NCBI GenBank assembly: GCA_031282945.1
Contig: JAITCX010000007.1
Span: 1 to 15,639, forward strand
Origin: Elusimicrobiota bacterium
GTDB taxonomy: Bacteria; Elusimicrobiota; Endomicrobiia; Endomicrobiales; Endomicrobiaceae
DNA length: 15,639 bases
Direction: 5' to 3'
The stretch's first letter is position 1. Each line of letters begins with the position of its first letter. Below are positions 1 through 8,006 of the stretch, one piece after another. Below the pieces are notes generated by a model. That model did no database searches and had not been told where the DNA came from. It saw only the letters and a program-made list of their open reading frames with translations. The position numbers and the translations under genes are program-made.

Positions 1-2399
1 GTATTGTCTCTTATGCGCCGCATCATCGTCTCAAATAAAGCAAAAGATTCTTTTTGATATTCTATTTTTGGATCTTTATGGCCGTAAGCCCTAAACCCAA
101 TTCCCTTGCGGATTTGGTCTAGCTCATATAAATGATCTTTCCAAGAAGAATCTATCATCTGCAATAAAACCATTCTTTGAATATGGCCTAAAAGTTCGGC
201 GCCAAGCAATTGCTTTCTGTTTTCATAAGCTTCTAAAGCTTTTTGAGTGATATCCTCAATTATTGTCTGCGCCTGCAAATAATCTAAATTGTCTTCTGGG
301 GGAATTTCATAACTTACAGAAAAATTTCTAGCTACCCATGCTTGCAAATTCACCCAATCCCAATTTTGCGCATATTTATCGCTTGTCCATACTTTTATAT
401 TTTCACTAACGCATTCCGTTATCATATCTTTTATGGTATCGGTTATATCGTCTCCGTCTAAAATTTCATTTCTCAGACGATACACCGCTTCGCGTTGTTT
501 GTTCATGACATTGTCAAAATCTATAAGCTGTTTTCTTATATCAAAGTTCATTCCTTCAACTTTTTTCTGCGCATTTTCAACCGCCCGCGATATCCATGGA
601 TGTTGGATGTCCTCGCCTTCTTTTATGCCAAGCCGCTGCATTATAGCCGACATTTTTTCTGAGCCAAATAAACGCATAAGTTCGTCCTGCATTGACAGAA
701 AAAACCTAGACGATCCCGGATCGCCCTGCCTGCCTGAACGCCCGCGCAGCTGATTGTCTATACGTCTGGATTCGTGGCGCTCTGTGCCGATAATATGCAA
801 ACCGCCAAGACTTTTTACTTCTTGGCTTTGGACTGCATCCTTTGCGCCCAAAACAATATCGGTGCCTCTGCCAGCCATATTTGTTGCAATTGTAACAGTT
901 GATTTTGCGCCGGCATTTGCAATGATTTGCGCTTCAAGTTCATGAAACTTTGCATTTAAAACTTGATGCGGGATGCCTTTTTTCTTAAGCAAATCCGAAA
1001 ACCGTTGAGATTTTTCTATGGATCTCGTCCCAACCAAAACAGGCTGGCCTTTTACCCAACAAGAATAAATTTCATCTACAATTGCATTTTCTTTTTCTTT
1101 TTCCGTGCGGTAAATTACATCCGTAAAATCTTGTCTTATCATGGGATTATGCGTTGGAATTTCCACAACGGGCAATTTATAAATTTCCCAAAATTCCTCC
1201 GCTTCCGTTGAGGCGGTTCCCGTCATGCCTGCAAGCTTTTTATACATCCTAAAAAAGTTTTGAAAAGTTATGGTCGCAAGCGTTTGATTTTCATTTGCGA
1301 TTTTCATATTTTCTTTAGCTTCAACCGCTTGATGCAATCCTTCCGACCAACGCCTGCCGGGCATAGGCCTGCCCGTAAACTCGTCTATAATTATGACCTC
1401 GCCGTCTTTAATAACATAATCTACATCTCGGCGGTAAAGATTGTGAGCGCGAATGGCCTGCGTAATATGATGCACCCATTCGGATTGCAAATCGTCATAA
1501 ATATTTTTTATTCCCAAAATCTTTTCTGATTTTAAAATTCCCTGCTCAGTTAAAACAACGGAATGATTTTTTTCGTCTACCAAATAATCATACCCTTGCG
1601 CCAAATCTACGCCTTCATATTTTGCTTTAATTTCTTCGCTTTCTGTGATTTTGCGTCCCTTTAACATCGGCACAATTTTATTGCAAATATAATATTTTTG
1701 GCTGGACGCCTCAGACGCTCCTGAAATAATTAAAGGAGTGCGCGCCTCGTCTATTAAAATCGAATCCACCTCATCTACAATTGCATAATTTAAAGGCCGT
1801 AAAACTCTATCCAGTTTTGAAACAACCATATTGTCGCGCAAATAATCAAAACCTATTTCATTGTTTGTCACATAAGTTATGTCGCAATTATAAGCTTGGC
1901 GGCGTTGCTCATTGTTTAACTCATGCGAAATGCTGCCGACAGTTAAACCCAACTTTTTATAAATTTCGCCCATCCACGCCGCATCTCTTTTTGCAAGATA
2001 ATCGTTTACGGTCACAATATGCACGCCTTTTTCCGGCAGCGCATTTAAATATGCGGCAAGCGTTGCAACCAAAGTTTTGCCCTCGCCTGTTTTCATCTCG
2101 GCAATTTTTCCGCAATGCAAAACATACCCGCCCATAATCTGCTCGTCAAAATGGCGCAGGCCGATCGTTCTCACGCTTGCCTCGCGCACGCAAGCAAAAG
2201 CCTCAGGCAGCAAATTATCCAAAGCTTCGCCGTCAGCTAGACATTTGCGAAATTCAATTGTCTTTTCTTTCAATTGTTCATCTGATAAAACTTTAATAGA
2301 ATCCTCAAAAGAATTTACCTTTTGAACAATCGCTTCCATAGCTTTAATATCTCTCTCGTTTTGGGACCCAAAAATTGAGTTAAGCAATTTTTTTAACAT
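1..2399 (-). CDS. secA: Protein translocase subunit SecA (3' end outside window)
   Basis: ATPase motor that drives unfolded preproteins through SecYEG at the inner membrane. The reading frame is open from the ATG at 2399 to the left edge, giving 799 residues without the C-terminus. The Walker A motif TGEGKT lies near residues 103-108 and the DEVD box near 209-212, the same numbering as E. coli SecA. Further in are GMTGTA, the motif V stretch NMAGRGTD and the motif VI stretch RGRSGRQGDPG, followed by the helical scaffold/wing region (WKDHLYELD). The last visible residues (RRIRDN) fall where the scaffold domain ends, so a zinc-binding or linker tail, if present, is outside. The start is supported by AGAGGATG a few bases upstream and by a 10-base gap to the preceding gene. 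It is the last visible gene of the minus-strand cluster. I saw no frameshift or internal stop in the stretches translated. Identification is certain. Confidence 0.98.
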   Translation of the reverse strand, partial: MLKKLLNSIFGSQNERDIKAMEAIVQKVNSFEDSIKVLSDEQLKEKTIEFRKCLADGEALDNLLPEAFACVREASVRTIGLRHFDEQIMGGYVLHCGKIAEMKTGEGKTLVATLAAYLNALPEKGVHIVTVNDYLAKRDAAWMGEIYKKLGLTVGSISHELNNEQRRQAYNCDITYVTNNEIGFDYLRDNMVVSKLDRVLRPLNYAIVDEVDSILIDEARTPLIISGASEASSQKYYICNKIVPMLKGRKITESEEIKAKYEGVDLAQGYDYLVDEKNHSVVLTEQGILKSEKILGIKNIYDDLQSEWVHHITQAIRAHNLYRRDVDYVIKDGEVIIIDEFTGRPMPGRRWSEGLHQAVEAKENMKIANENQTLATITFQNFFRMYKKLAGMTGTASTEAEEFWEIYKLPVVEIPTHNPMIRQDFTDVIYRTEKEKENAIVDEIYSCWVKGQPVLVGTRSIEKSQRFSDLLKKKGIPHQVLNAKFHELEAQIIANAGAKSTVTIATNMAGRGTDIVLGAKDAVQSQEVKSLGGLHIIGTERHESRRIDNQLRGRSGRQGDPGSSRFFLSMQDELMRLFGSEKMSAIMQRLGIKEGEDIQHPWISRAVENAQKKVEGMNFDIRKQLIDFDNVMNKQREAVYRLRNEILDGDDITDTIKDMITECVSENIKVWTSDKYAQNWDWVNLQAWVARNFSVSYEIPPEDNLDYLQAQTIIEDITQKALEAYENRKQLLGAELLGHIQRMVLLQMIDSSWKDHLYELDQIRKGIGFRAYGHKDPKIEYQKESFALFETMMRRIRDN

Positions 2400-2409
2400 T
2401 TCATCCTCT

Positions 2410-3435
2410 TTAAACAATAACTTTTTTACTGACAGACTCTAAATTTCTACAACCTGTCATGCGCATGGCATGTAAAAGTTCTTGTCTTATATTTTCAAAA
2501 TAAATTTTCAAACCGTTGAGCTGATCTCCATGCACGCTTATTGCGGCCGGTCTGCATATCAAACACATTTTTGCGCCAAGCGCCAAAGCCTTTAAAACAT
2601 CCGCTCCCGTTCTAATTCCGCCGTCAACTAAAATTTCCGCATGCTTAGAAAACTTATCGGCAATCTTTTCTAAAACATCCGCGCTGCCTTGCGTAAAATC
2701 TAAAACGCGTCCGCCATGATTTGACACCAAAATAGCATCCGCCCCGCAATCCACGGCGCGCTGCGCATCCTCAAGCGACATAATTCCCTTGACAATATAT
2801 TTCATTTGAAATCCATGAACTCTATGAACTATGCTTTTTAATTTGCGCTCATCCCAAACGCTCACATGCACCGGACTTTTTCTCAAACCTGTAAGTCCAG
2901 CCGAATCCACATCTGTGCCGACAACTCTGCAGCCCGCCTCTTTGACAATTTCCAGTTTTCTAAAAAACTCCTCATCATCCCATGTTTTTATAAAAGGCAA
3001 AACGCGATGCGCCCGCCCTTTAATTTGATCTATCGCGCTTTTAAACGGCTCAAAACCAATGAGATCCCCAATGCTTGCAAAAGTCTGCGCCGCCATGCAA
3101 TTGTCTATAACTGCGCGCGTATATTGGGCTATGCTCAAACCGCCGTTTATCTGGGAAGCGATGTCGCCGATTGGAGCTATCATCACGGGCAGAGAAATTT
3201 CTTGACCGAAAATATTTAAGCTGCAATCTGGATCGTTTGCATCATGCAAAACGCTCATAACCAAATTTCTTTTTGTCCAAGCCTCATAATTATTTCTAAA
3301 AGCCGCGCCCGTTCCAATGCCGCCCATACCGGGAATCATCCCGCCGCAAACCGCGCCATTGCATACAGGACAAACCTTGCATTTAGAACTGTCTATAACT
3401 TTTCTTGCATTATTTAGAATTTCATTTTCATTCAT
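2410..3435 (-). CDS. FMN-dependent alpha-hydroxy-acid dehydrogenase/oxidase family protein
   Basis: A 341-residue TIM-barrel flavoenzyme of the glycolate oxidase / L-lactate dehydrogenase family, which oxidises 2-hydroxy acids to 2-oxo acids with FMN. The residues corresponding to glycolate oxidase K230, H254, R257 and R289 are K216 (in VKGIM), H240 and R243 (in SNHGGR) and R275 (in DGGIRTG), with identical spacing of 24, 3 and 32. The N-terminus carries a cysteine cluster, C19, C22, C25 and C30, followed by a glycine-rich PGMGGIGTG segment. This form is familiar from anaerobes and could bind a metal or Fe-S cluster, though that is inference. The substrate cannot be read from the sequence: lactate or another 2-hydroxy acid is possible. 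Its ATG overlaps the TGA of the upstream dehydrogenase (ATGA), implying translational coupling to the polyamine genes. Family assignment is firm and the exact reaction open. Confidence 0.9.
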   Translation of the reverse strand: MNENEILNNARKVIDSSKCKVCPVCNGAVCGGMIPGMGGIGTGAAFRNNYEAWTKRNLVMSVLHDANDPDCSLNIFGQEISLPVMIAPIGDIASQINGGLSIAQYTRAVIDNCMAAQTFASIGDLIGFEPFKSAIDQIKGRAHRVLPFIKTWDDEEFFRKLEIVKEAGCRVVGTDVDSAGLTGLRKSPVHVSVWDERKLKSIVHRVHGFQMKYIVKGIMSLEDAQRAVDCGADAILVSNHGGRVLDFTQGSADVLEKIADKFSKHAEILVDGGIRTGADVLKALALGAKMCLICRPAAISVHGDQLNGLKIYFENIRQELLHAMRMTGCRNLESVSKKVIV

Positions 3436-4679
3436 TGTTTAATTTCTCTCATATCCAATAAACTCTCAGGTTCAATTATTTCAGAGCTAAGACCCATTTT
3501 ATTTAATGCTTCTAAAAACGGATCTGGATCTAGCTCCTCTACATTTACCATTTTCTTTACATCCCATATCCCATTTGCAATCAGCGCCGCCGCCGCAACC
3601 GGCGGAACGCCGGCAGTATAACTTATCGCCTGCGAACCGACTTCTTGATAACATTTTTTATGATCGCATAAATTATAAATAAAAACTTCTTTCTTTTTGC
3701 CGTCTTTATATCCCGCTATTAAATCCCCAATACAAGTTTTGCCTGTATAATGCGGCGCAAGAGTTTTGGGATCGGGCAGACAGGCCTTTACAACTTTTAA
3801 AGGAATAACTTCCAAACCTTCCGCCGTCTTAACGGGACGCTCAGACAAAAGCCCAATATTTTTTAAAACGGTAAAACAATTGATGTAATGATCGCTAAAT
3901 CCCATCCAAAATCTTATAGAATTTGCATCTATATTTTTAGAGAGGGAATGCAGCTCGTCATGACCGGTTAAATAGAGAGGCTGGCGTCCAACCTCTGGAA
4001 AATCATAAAACATTTTTTTGCTGTGAACGTCAAAACACATCCACTTTCTATCTATCCAAGTCCAAACTTTATGAAACTCCCTAAAATTTATTTCAGGGTC
4101 AAAGTTTGTTGCAAAATATTTGCCATGCCCGCCTGCATTTACATCCATAATATCTATTGTATCTATTGTGTCAAAGAGATGTTTTTTTGCAAAAGCCGCA
4201 TATGCGTTTACAACGCCGGGATCAAAACCGCATCCCAAAATAGCGGTAATATTTTTCTGGCGGCAGATTTCCTTTTTTTTCCATTCATGGTTTGCATACC
4301 ATGGCGGATCCTCGCAAACTTTATCGGGATCCTCATGAATTGCAGTGTCAATATATGCCGCATCCGCTCCAATGCAACTTTCCAAAATGGACATATTGCA
4401 AAAAGCGCTCGCCACATTTACAACTATTTTTATATTTAAATCTCGTAATAATTTTATGTTTGCGCAAATATCAAAGGCATCTATTTTTAAGGCTTGTATT
4501 TTATTGTCAGAAATTTTATAAGATTTCTTTTCCTCTATGCTTTCCAAAATTTTTTTACAATTTTCTAATGTTCTGGACGCTAAATAAATGTTCCCAAATA
4601 AATCGTTGTTTTGCGCAAATTTATGCGCGCTCACAGCGGCCACGCCTCCAGCCCCGACAATCAATACATTCCTTTTCAT
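3432..4679 (-). CDS. Carboxynorspermidine (carboxyspermidine) dehydrogenase, saccharopine dehydrogenase family
   Basis: A 415-residue NAD(P)H-dependent reductase with an N-terminal Rossmann motif GAGGVA at residues 9-14 and the C-terminal substrate domain of the saccharopine dehydrogenase family. Enzymes of this group condense aspartate semialdehyde with diaminopropane or putrescine and reduce the Schiff base to carboxynorspermidine or carboxyspermidine. The motifs GCGFDPGVVNAYAAFA and DVNAGGHG are typical of the carboxynorspermidine branch rather than of lysine-pathway enzymes. The next gene upstream is the matching decarboxylase (29-base gap), so together they complete an aminopropyl-transfer-free route to norspermidine or spermidine in the cytoplasm. 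The start has GGGAGG nine bases upstream. No diaminobutyrate transaminase/decarboxylase is in the window, so putrescine and spermidine are as likely as diaminopropane and norspermidine. It overlaps the following FMN enzyme gene by four bases. Confidence 0.9.
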   Translation of the reverse strand: MKRNVLIVGAGGVAAVSAHKFAQNNDLFGNIYLASRTLENCKKILESIEEKKSYKISDNKIQALKIDAFDICANIKLLRDLNIKIVVNVASAFCNMSILESCIGADAAYIDTAIHEDPDKVCEDPPWYANHEWKKKEICRQKNITAILGCGFDPGVVNAYAAFAKKHLFDTIDTIDIMDVNAGGHGKYFATNFDPEINFREFHKVWTWIDRKWMCFDVHSKKMFYDFPEVGRQPLYLTGHDELHSLSKNIDANSIRFWMGFSDHYINCFTVLKNIGLLSERPVKTAEGLEVIPLKVVKACLPDPKTLAPHYTGKTCIGDLIAGYKDGKKKEVFIYNLCDHKKCYQEVGSQAISYTAGVPPVAAAALIANGIWDVKKMVNVEELDPDPFLEALNKMGLSSEIIEPESLLDMREIKQ

Positions 4680-4708
4680 TCCACAAAGCCTCCCTTTTAG
4701 CTTAAAAT

Positions 4709-5821
4709 TTATGATAGAGCATCCACAAAATTTTTATAAGAAAATTCTTTTATAATCTCAACTTTTCCGCTCAAACGTTTTACAACAATTGAGGGCATAA
4801 CAAGTCCATTAAACCAATTTTTTTTTACCATTGTGTATCCAGCCATATCGCGAAACTTGACGATAGATCCAACCTTTAACTTTCTGGCAAGTTTAAAATG
4901 CCCGAAAACATCGCCAGCCAAACAACTTTTTCCCGCAATAATATATTCATTTTTTCCAAGCTTTTCATTTAATTTCGCCTGCTGATTATAAATCAATAAA
5001 TCTAAAGCATGCGCTTCAATACTTGAATCCACAATGGCAATATTTTTTTCATTTTCTACAATATCTAAAACTTTTGTAACTAAACTTGCGCTATTTGTTA
5101 TGGCGGCTTCTCCCGGCTCTAAAAAAATTTCCAACTCAAAAGTTTCGCTAAACTCTTTTAATTTATTTGCAAATTTTTCTATTGGATAATTTTCTTTTGT
5201 AAAAAATATTCCGCCCCCCAAACTCACCCATTTTAACTTTTTTAAAATGGCGCCGTATTTTAAAGATATAGCGTCTAGCATTTTGCTAAAACATTTAAAA
5301 TCAGCATTTTCGCAATTATAATGAAACATCGCTCCCGAAATTTTGTCTATATTAGCTTCAACTTTTTTTATGTCTATCTCCCCCAATCTGCTAAACTTTC
5401 TGGCGGGATCCGCCAAATCAAAATGCGAATAACTAATTGAAGGATTTATTCTCAAACCTAAACGCCGCGCGGCTTTAGTATTTTTTGTAAGTTTATATAA
5501 ACTATTTAACTGCGTTACAGAATTAAAAATTATTGTATCTGAAAATTTTTTTAAAACTTCTATATCCTCTTTAGAATAAGCAACGCTAAAAGCATGCGTA
5601 TGGCCGCCAAATTTTTCATAACCCAACCGAGCTTCGTATACCGAACTGCTTGTTGTGCCGTCCATATATTTTTTTAATAGATCAAAAACCGACCACGTAG
5701 AAAAACATTTTAAGGCAAGCAAAAATTTCGCCCCGCTTATTTTTTTTATGCGCTCTATAATGCGCATATTTTTAAGCAGGGCTTTTTCGTCTATTAAATA
5801 GTATGGAGTTTTGATTTGCAT
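4709..5821 (-). CDS. nspC: Carboxynorspermidine/carboxyspermidine decarboxylase
   Basis: A 370-residue PLP enzyme of fold type III (alanine racemase-like barrel, related to diaminopimelate decarboxylase). It removes the carboxyl group from carboxynorspermidine or carboxyspermidine to give the finished triamine. The N-terminus TPYYLIDE and the PLP lysine K38 in LALKCFSTW match the NspC family. Other family marks are HYNCEN, the phosphate-binding LGGGI, EPGEA, and the C-terminal SCLAGDVFG with YTMVKKNWFNG, where the SCLAGD cysteine and aspartate are the expected substrate-side residues. Length is normal for the family. The ATG directly follows the TAA of the GH57 gene with only a weak ribosome site, so it is probably translated by coupling. 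The dehydrogenase supplying its substrate lies immediately downstream. The enzyme class is firm; whether the product is norspermidine or spermidine is undecided. Confidence 0.93.
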   Translation of the reverse strand: MQIKTPYYLIDEKALLKNMRIIERIKKISGAKFLLALKCFSTWSVFDLLKKYMDGTTSSSVYEARLGYEKFGGHTHAFSVAYSKEDIEVLKKFSDTIIFNSVTQLNSLYKLTKNTKAARRLGLRINPSISYSHFDLADPARKFSRLGEIDIKKVEANIDKISGAMFHYNCENADFKCFSKMLDAISLKYGAILKKLKWVSLGGGIFFTKENYPIEKFANKLKEFSETFELEIFLEPGEAAITNSASLVTKVLDIVENEKNIAIVDSSIEAHALDLLIYNQQAKLNEKLGKNEYIIAGKSCLAGDVFGHFKLARKLKVGSIVKFRDMAGYTMVKKNWFNGLVMPSIVVKRLSGKVEIIKEFSYKNFVDALS

Positions 5822-7966
5822 TTAAATTTCCAATTGCAAAGTATGCCATTTCGGACATTCTTCCAGCTCAAACCCATTTTTATAAATTATAATTCTAAAA
5901 TTTAAGATAGACCCTTGCGGAAAATTTAAAACCGAGATCGGCACGGCAATTTCCATATCTCTTGCTAGACGCGCATCGCCGCCTACGATTTTTTTTCTCC
6001 CTTCGGGACCCACAAAAACAAATTCCGTTAAATTTTTATCTCCATCAAAAGCTATGTCAATTTCCGATTTTATTGGACTTGAAAATATAATTTTAAAATC
6101 TAAATTTTTTACAATTTTTGCAAAAACATCGTCATTTAACATTATGCCGATAAAAATATTGTTTTCATTTCTTGCAAAACAAACTTTTTTAATTACAGAC
6201 GAAACTTGATGCATAGACCCGCCCGCATGATCGGTAATATAATAACCGCTGGCAAGCCATTCATCATTTATGATGCCGTCTAAAACAGGATAAATATAAC
6301 CGCTGGGAGCTTTAGAATATTTTTCAAAATGGCGCTTTAATGTATTTTTTATGGCGATATATAAATTATCGGGAACTCTTTGTTCAAAAGATTGATAGAC
6401 TTTCATTAAAAATGAGCGGTATAAAAAATCAAACATTGCATCGTCATCAGATGCATGGTCCATCCCATACCACCATGTCCAATCAGACCCTTGCGCAGTG
6501 CGCAAAGCGGTAAATGCATCTTTAGCATTGTCAGAACCGATATACTCAGGATTTTGTTTTAGAAATCCATACAAAAAATCTCTGGTTTCGCCTAAACGCT
6601 CCCAAGCGGTTCTGTCCTCCTCATCGCCTATCCAAATTTGAAAATTTCCATTTATCCATGACCCAGCTACAATATTGTTTAATTTTTTGACGGGCGGAAA
6701 TTTTTCTAAATAGTCTGAGATTCTCACAGTTTCAAAATCATTATTATCGCTTAGCCTTTGATAAAGTTCGTTTAAAAAATCCCAGCCGTCATTTGAATAA
6801 TATTCCCAACAATTTTCGCCGTCTAAAATTACGCTTATCAAAGGATTTTCTATGGAATCGCCGATATAATTTCTTATGTCATAAAGTTTTGCCATAAAAT
6901 CGTTTACCGCATCTTTTGCATTCCATTTGGAATATACAAAACCAATGGCATCTGACAAACCATGATCTCTAAAAATAATATTTATATTTTTGCCATTGCG
7001 TTCTATTGTATAAGGTCTAAAAAGCTGACGGCGATCGGCGTGCGGCTCAGAACTGGAATTGTATAAAACCGCCTCATCCGTGGCTATCCATTTAACTTGC
7101 GACTCGGCGATCAACTCGCTTACCAAGTTTGAAACCGACCCCTCAGACGGCCACATTCCCTTTGGTTTAAAACCAAATATTTTTTCATAATAATTTAGCG
7201 CTTCTTGGATTTGCCAAACGGCATCCTCAGGATGAGCATAACGTTTTTTTAAAAGCGTGATATGCGGCATCGCCTCTTTAGCGCAGTCTGTGTCGCATAA
7301 AAGCGGGAGAATTGGATGATAAAAAGGCGAGATAGAAACTTCAATTTGCCCCCTGTCTTGAACTTCTTTATGTTTGGCGGCAATTTTACCGCAGATCTCA
7401 AGTTGTTTTTTTATGAGTTCATGTTTTTCCGCTTCAGTGAAATCTCTGCCTTTGGCAAAAAGCCCAGCAATAAAAGAATCCGTTTTTTTCCAATAGGGAT
7501 CAAACCATGCTAAATTAAACCATACCTGCAAATCCCTAAAATCCTGCTCTTTAAATAATGCAAGACAAGCGGCTACCTCGGCGGCGGAAGTATGATGACC
7601 GCGATGCTCAAGCAATTGCAAATAGCGATTGTTTTTGGAAATTATATTGTCCCAGTTGGCTGCAAAAAAATTTAATAAGATAAAAATTTTTTCATCGTCA
7701 TTTAAATCAGCTGGATTTTTAAGAGTGAGCAAAAGATACTTATCTTTCGCTTTGCCGCTTGCGTATTCCTCCAACTGCACCAGTAGAGACGGCACAAAAT
7801 TAAAGTTCAATTTAATTTTTGGAAAATCGTCAAGTATTGCAACCATATCAAAATAATCTTTTGTAGCATGCAATCTTACCCAAGGAAGTTCATAAACATC
7901 TGTCTGAGGATTTTTATATACCGGTTGATGCTGATGCCACAAAAATGCAAGGTTTGTCTTGTTCAA
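5822..7966 (-). CDS. Glycoside hydrolase family 57 protein (alpha-amylase/amylopullulanase type)
   Basis: A 714-residue alpha-glucan hydrolase or transferase of GH57. The conserved regions appear in order: HQHQP at residues 11-15, GMWPSEGSV in the middle, ATDE with the probable nucleophile E298, and LDGENCWE with the probable acid/base D382. FRDHGLSDAIGFVYS between the last two is typical of the amylopullulanase-like branch. From about residue 555 a separate beta-rich domain begins (YIYPVLDGIINDEW onward), resembling the domain attached to several GH57 and glucodextranase proteins; a carbohydrate-binding role is inference. There is no signal peptide, so it probably acts in the cytoplasm on storage glycogen or imported maltodextrin. 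The frame opens with TTG rather than ATG, supported by AAAGGGAGAG eight to nine bases upstream. The only nearby ATG is in another frame. Substrate specificity cannot be decided from sequence alone. Confidence 0.92.
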   Translation of the reverse strand: MNKTNLAFLWHQHQPVYKNPQTDVYELPWVRLHATKDYFDMVAILDDFPKIKLNFNFVPSLLVQLEEYASGKAKDKYLLLTLKNPADLNDDEKIFILLNFFAANWDNIISKNNRYLQLLEHRGHHTSAAEVAACLALFKEQDFRDLQVWFNLAWFDPYWKKTDSFIAGLFAKGRDFTEAEKHELIKKQLEICGKIAAKHKEVQDRGQIEVSISPFYHPILPLLCDTDCAKEAMPHITLLKKRYAHPEDAVWQIQEALNYYEKIFGFKPKGMWPSEGSVSNLVSELIAESQVKWIATDEAVLYNSSSEPHADRRQLFRPYTIERNGKNINIIFRDHGLSDAIGFVYSKWNAKDAVNDFMAKLYDIRNYIGDSIENPLISVILDGENCWEYYSNDGWDFLNELYQRLSDNNDFETVRISDYLEKFPPVKKLNNIVAGSWINGNFQIWIGDEEDRTAWERLGETRDFLYGFLKQNPEYIGSDNAKDAFTALRTAQGSDWTWWYGMDHASDDDAMFDFLYRSFLMKVYQSFEQRVPDNLYIAIKNTLKRHFEKYSKAPSGYIYPVLDGIINDEWLASGYYITDHAGGSMHQVSSVIKKVCFARNENNIFIGIMLNDDVFAKIVKNLDFKIIFSSPIKSEIDIAFDGDKNLTEFVFVGPEGRKKIVGGDARLARDMEIAVPISVLNFPQGSILNFRIIIYKNGFELEECPKWHTLQLEI

Positions 7967-8006
7967 TTAATTTCTCTCCCTTTATCATAAAATCTATAAA
8001 GCGTCA

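Noticed and set aside
433..2325. Several plus-strand open frames of 60-120 codons opposite secA
   Set aside because: They lie fully antisense to a continuous SecA frame with intact motifs, and lack ribosome sites and recognisable domains.
4023..4705. Overlapping plus- and minus-strand frames within the carboxynorspermidine dehydrogenase gene
   Set aside because: The family protein fills this region in one frame; the others are shadows rich in F, I, C and H.
5213..5220. Run of C in nspC as another phase-variation tract
   Set aside because: It encodes the conserved LGGGI phosphate-binding motif, so glycine codons explain it.
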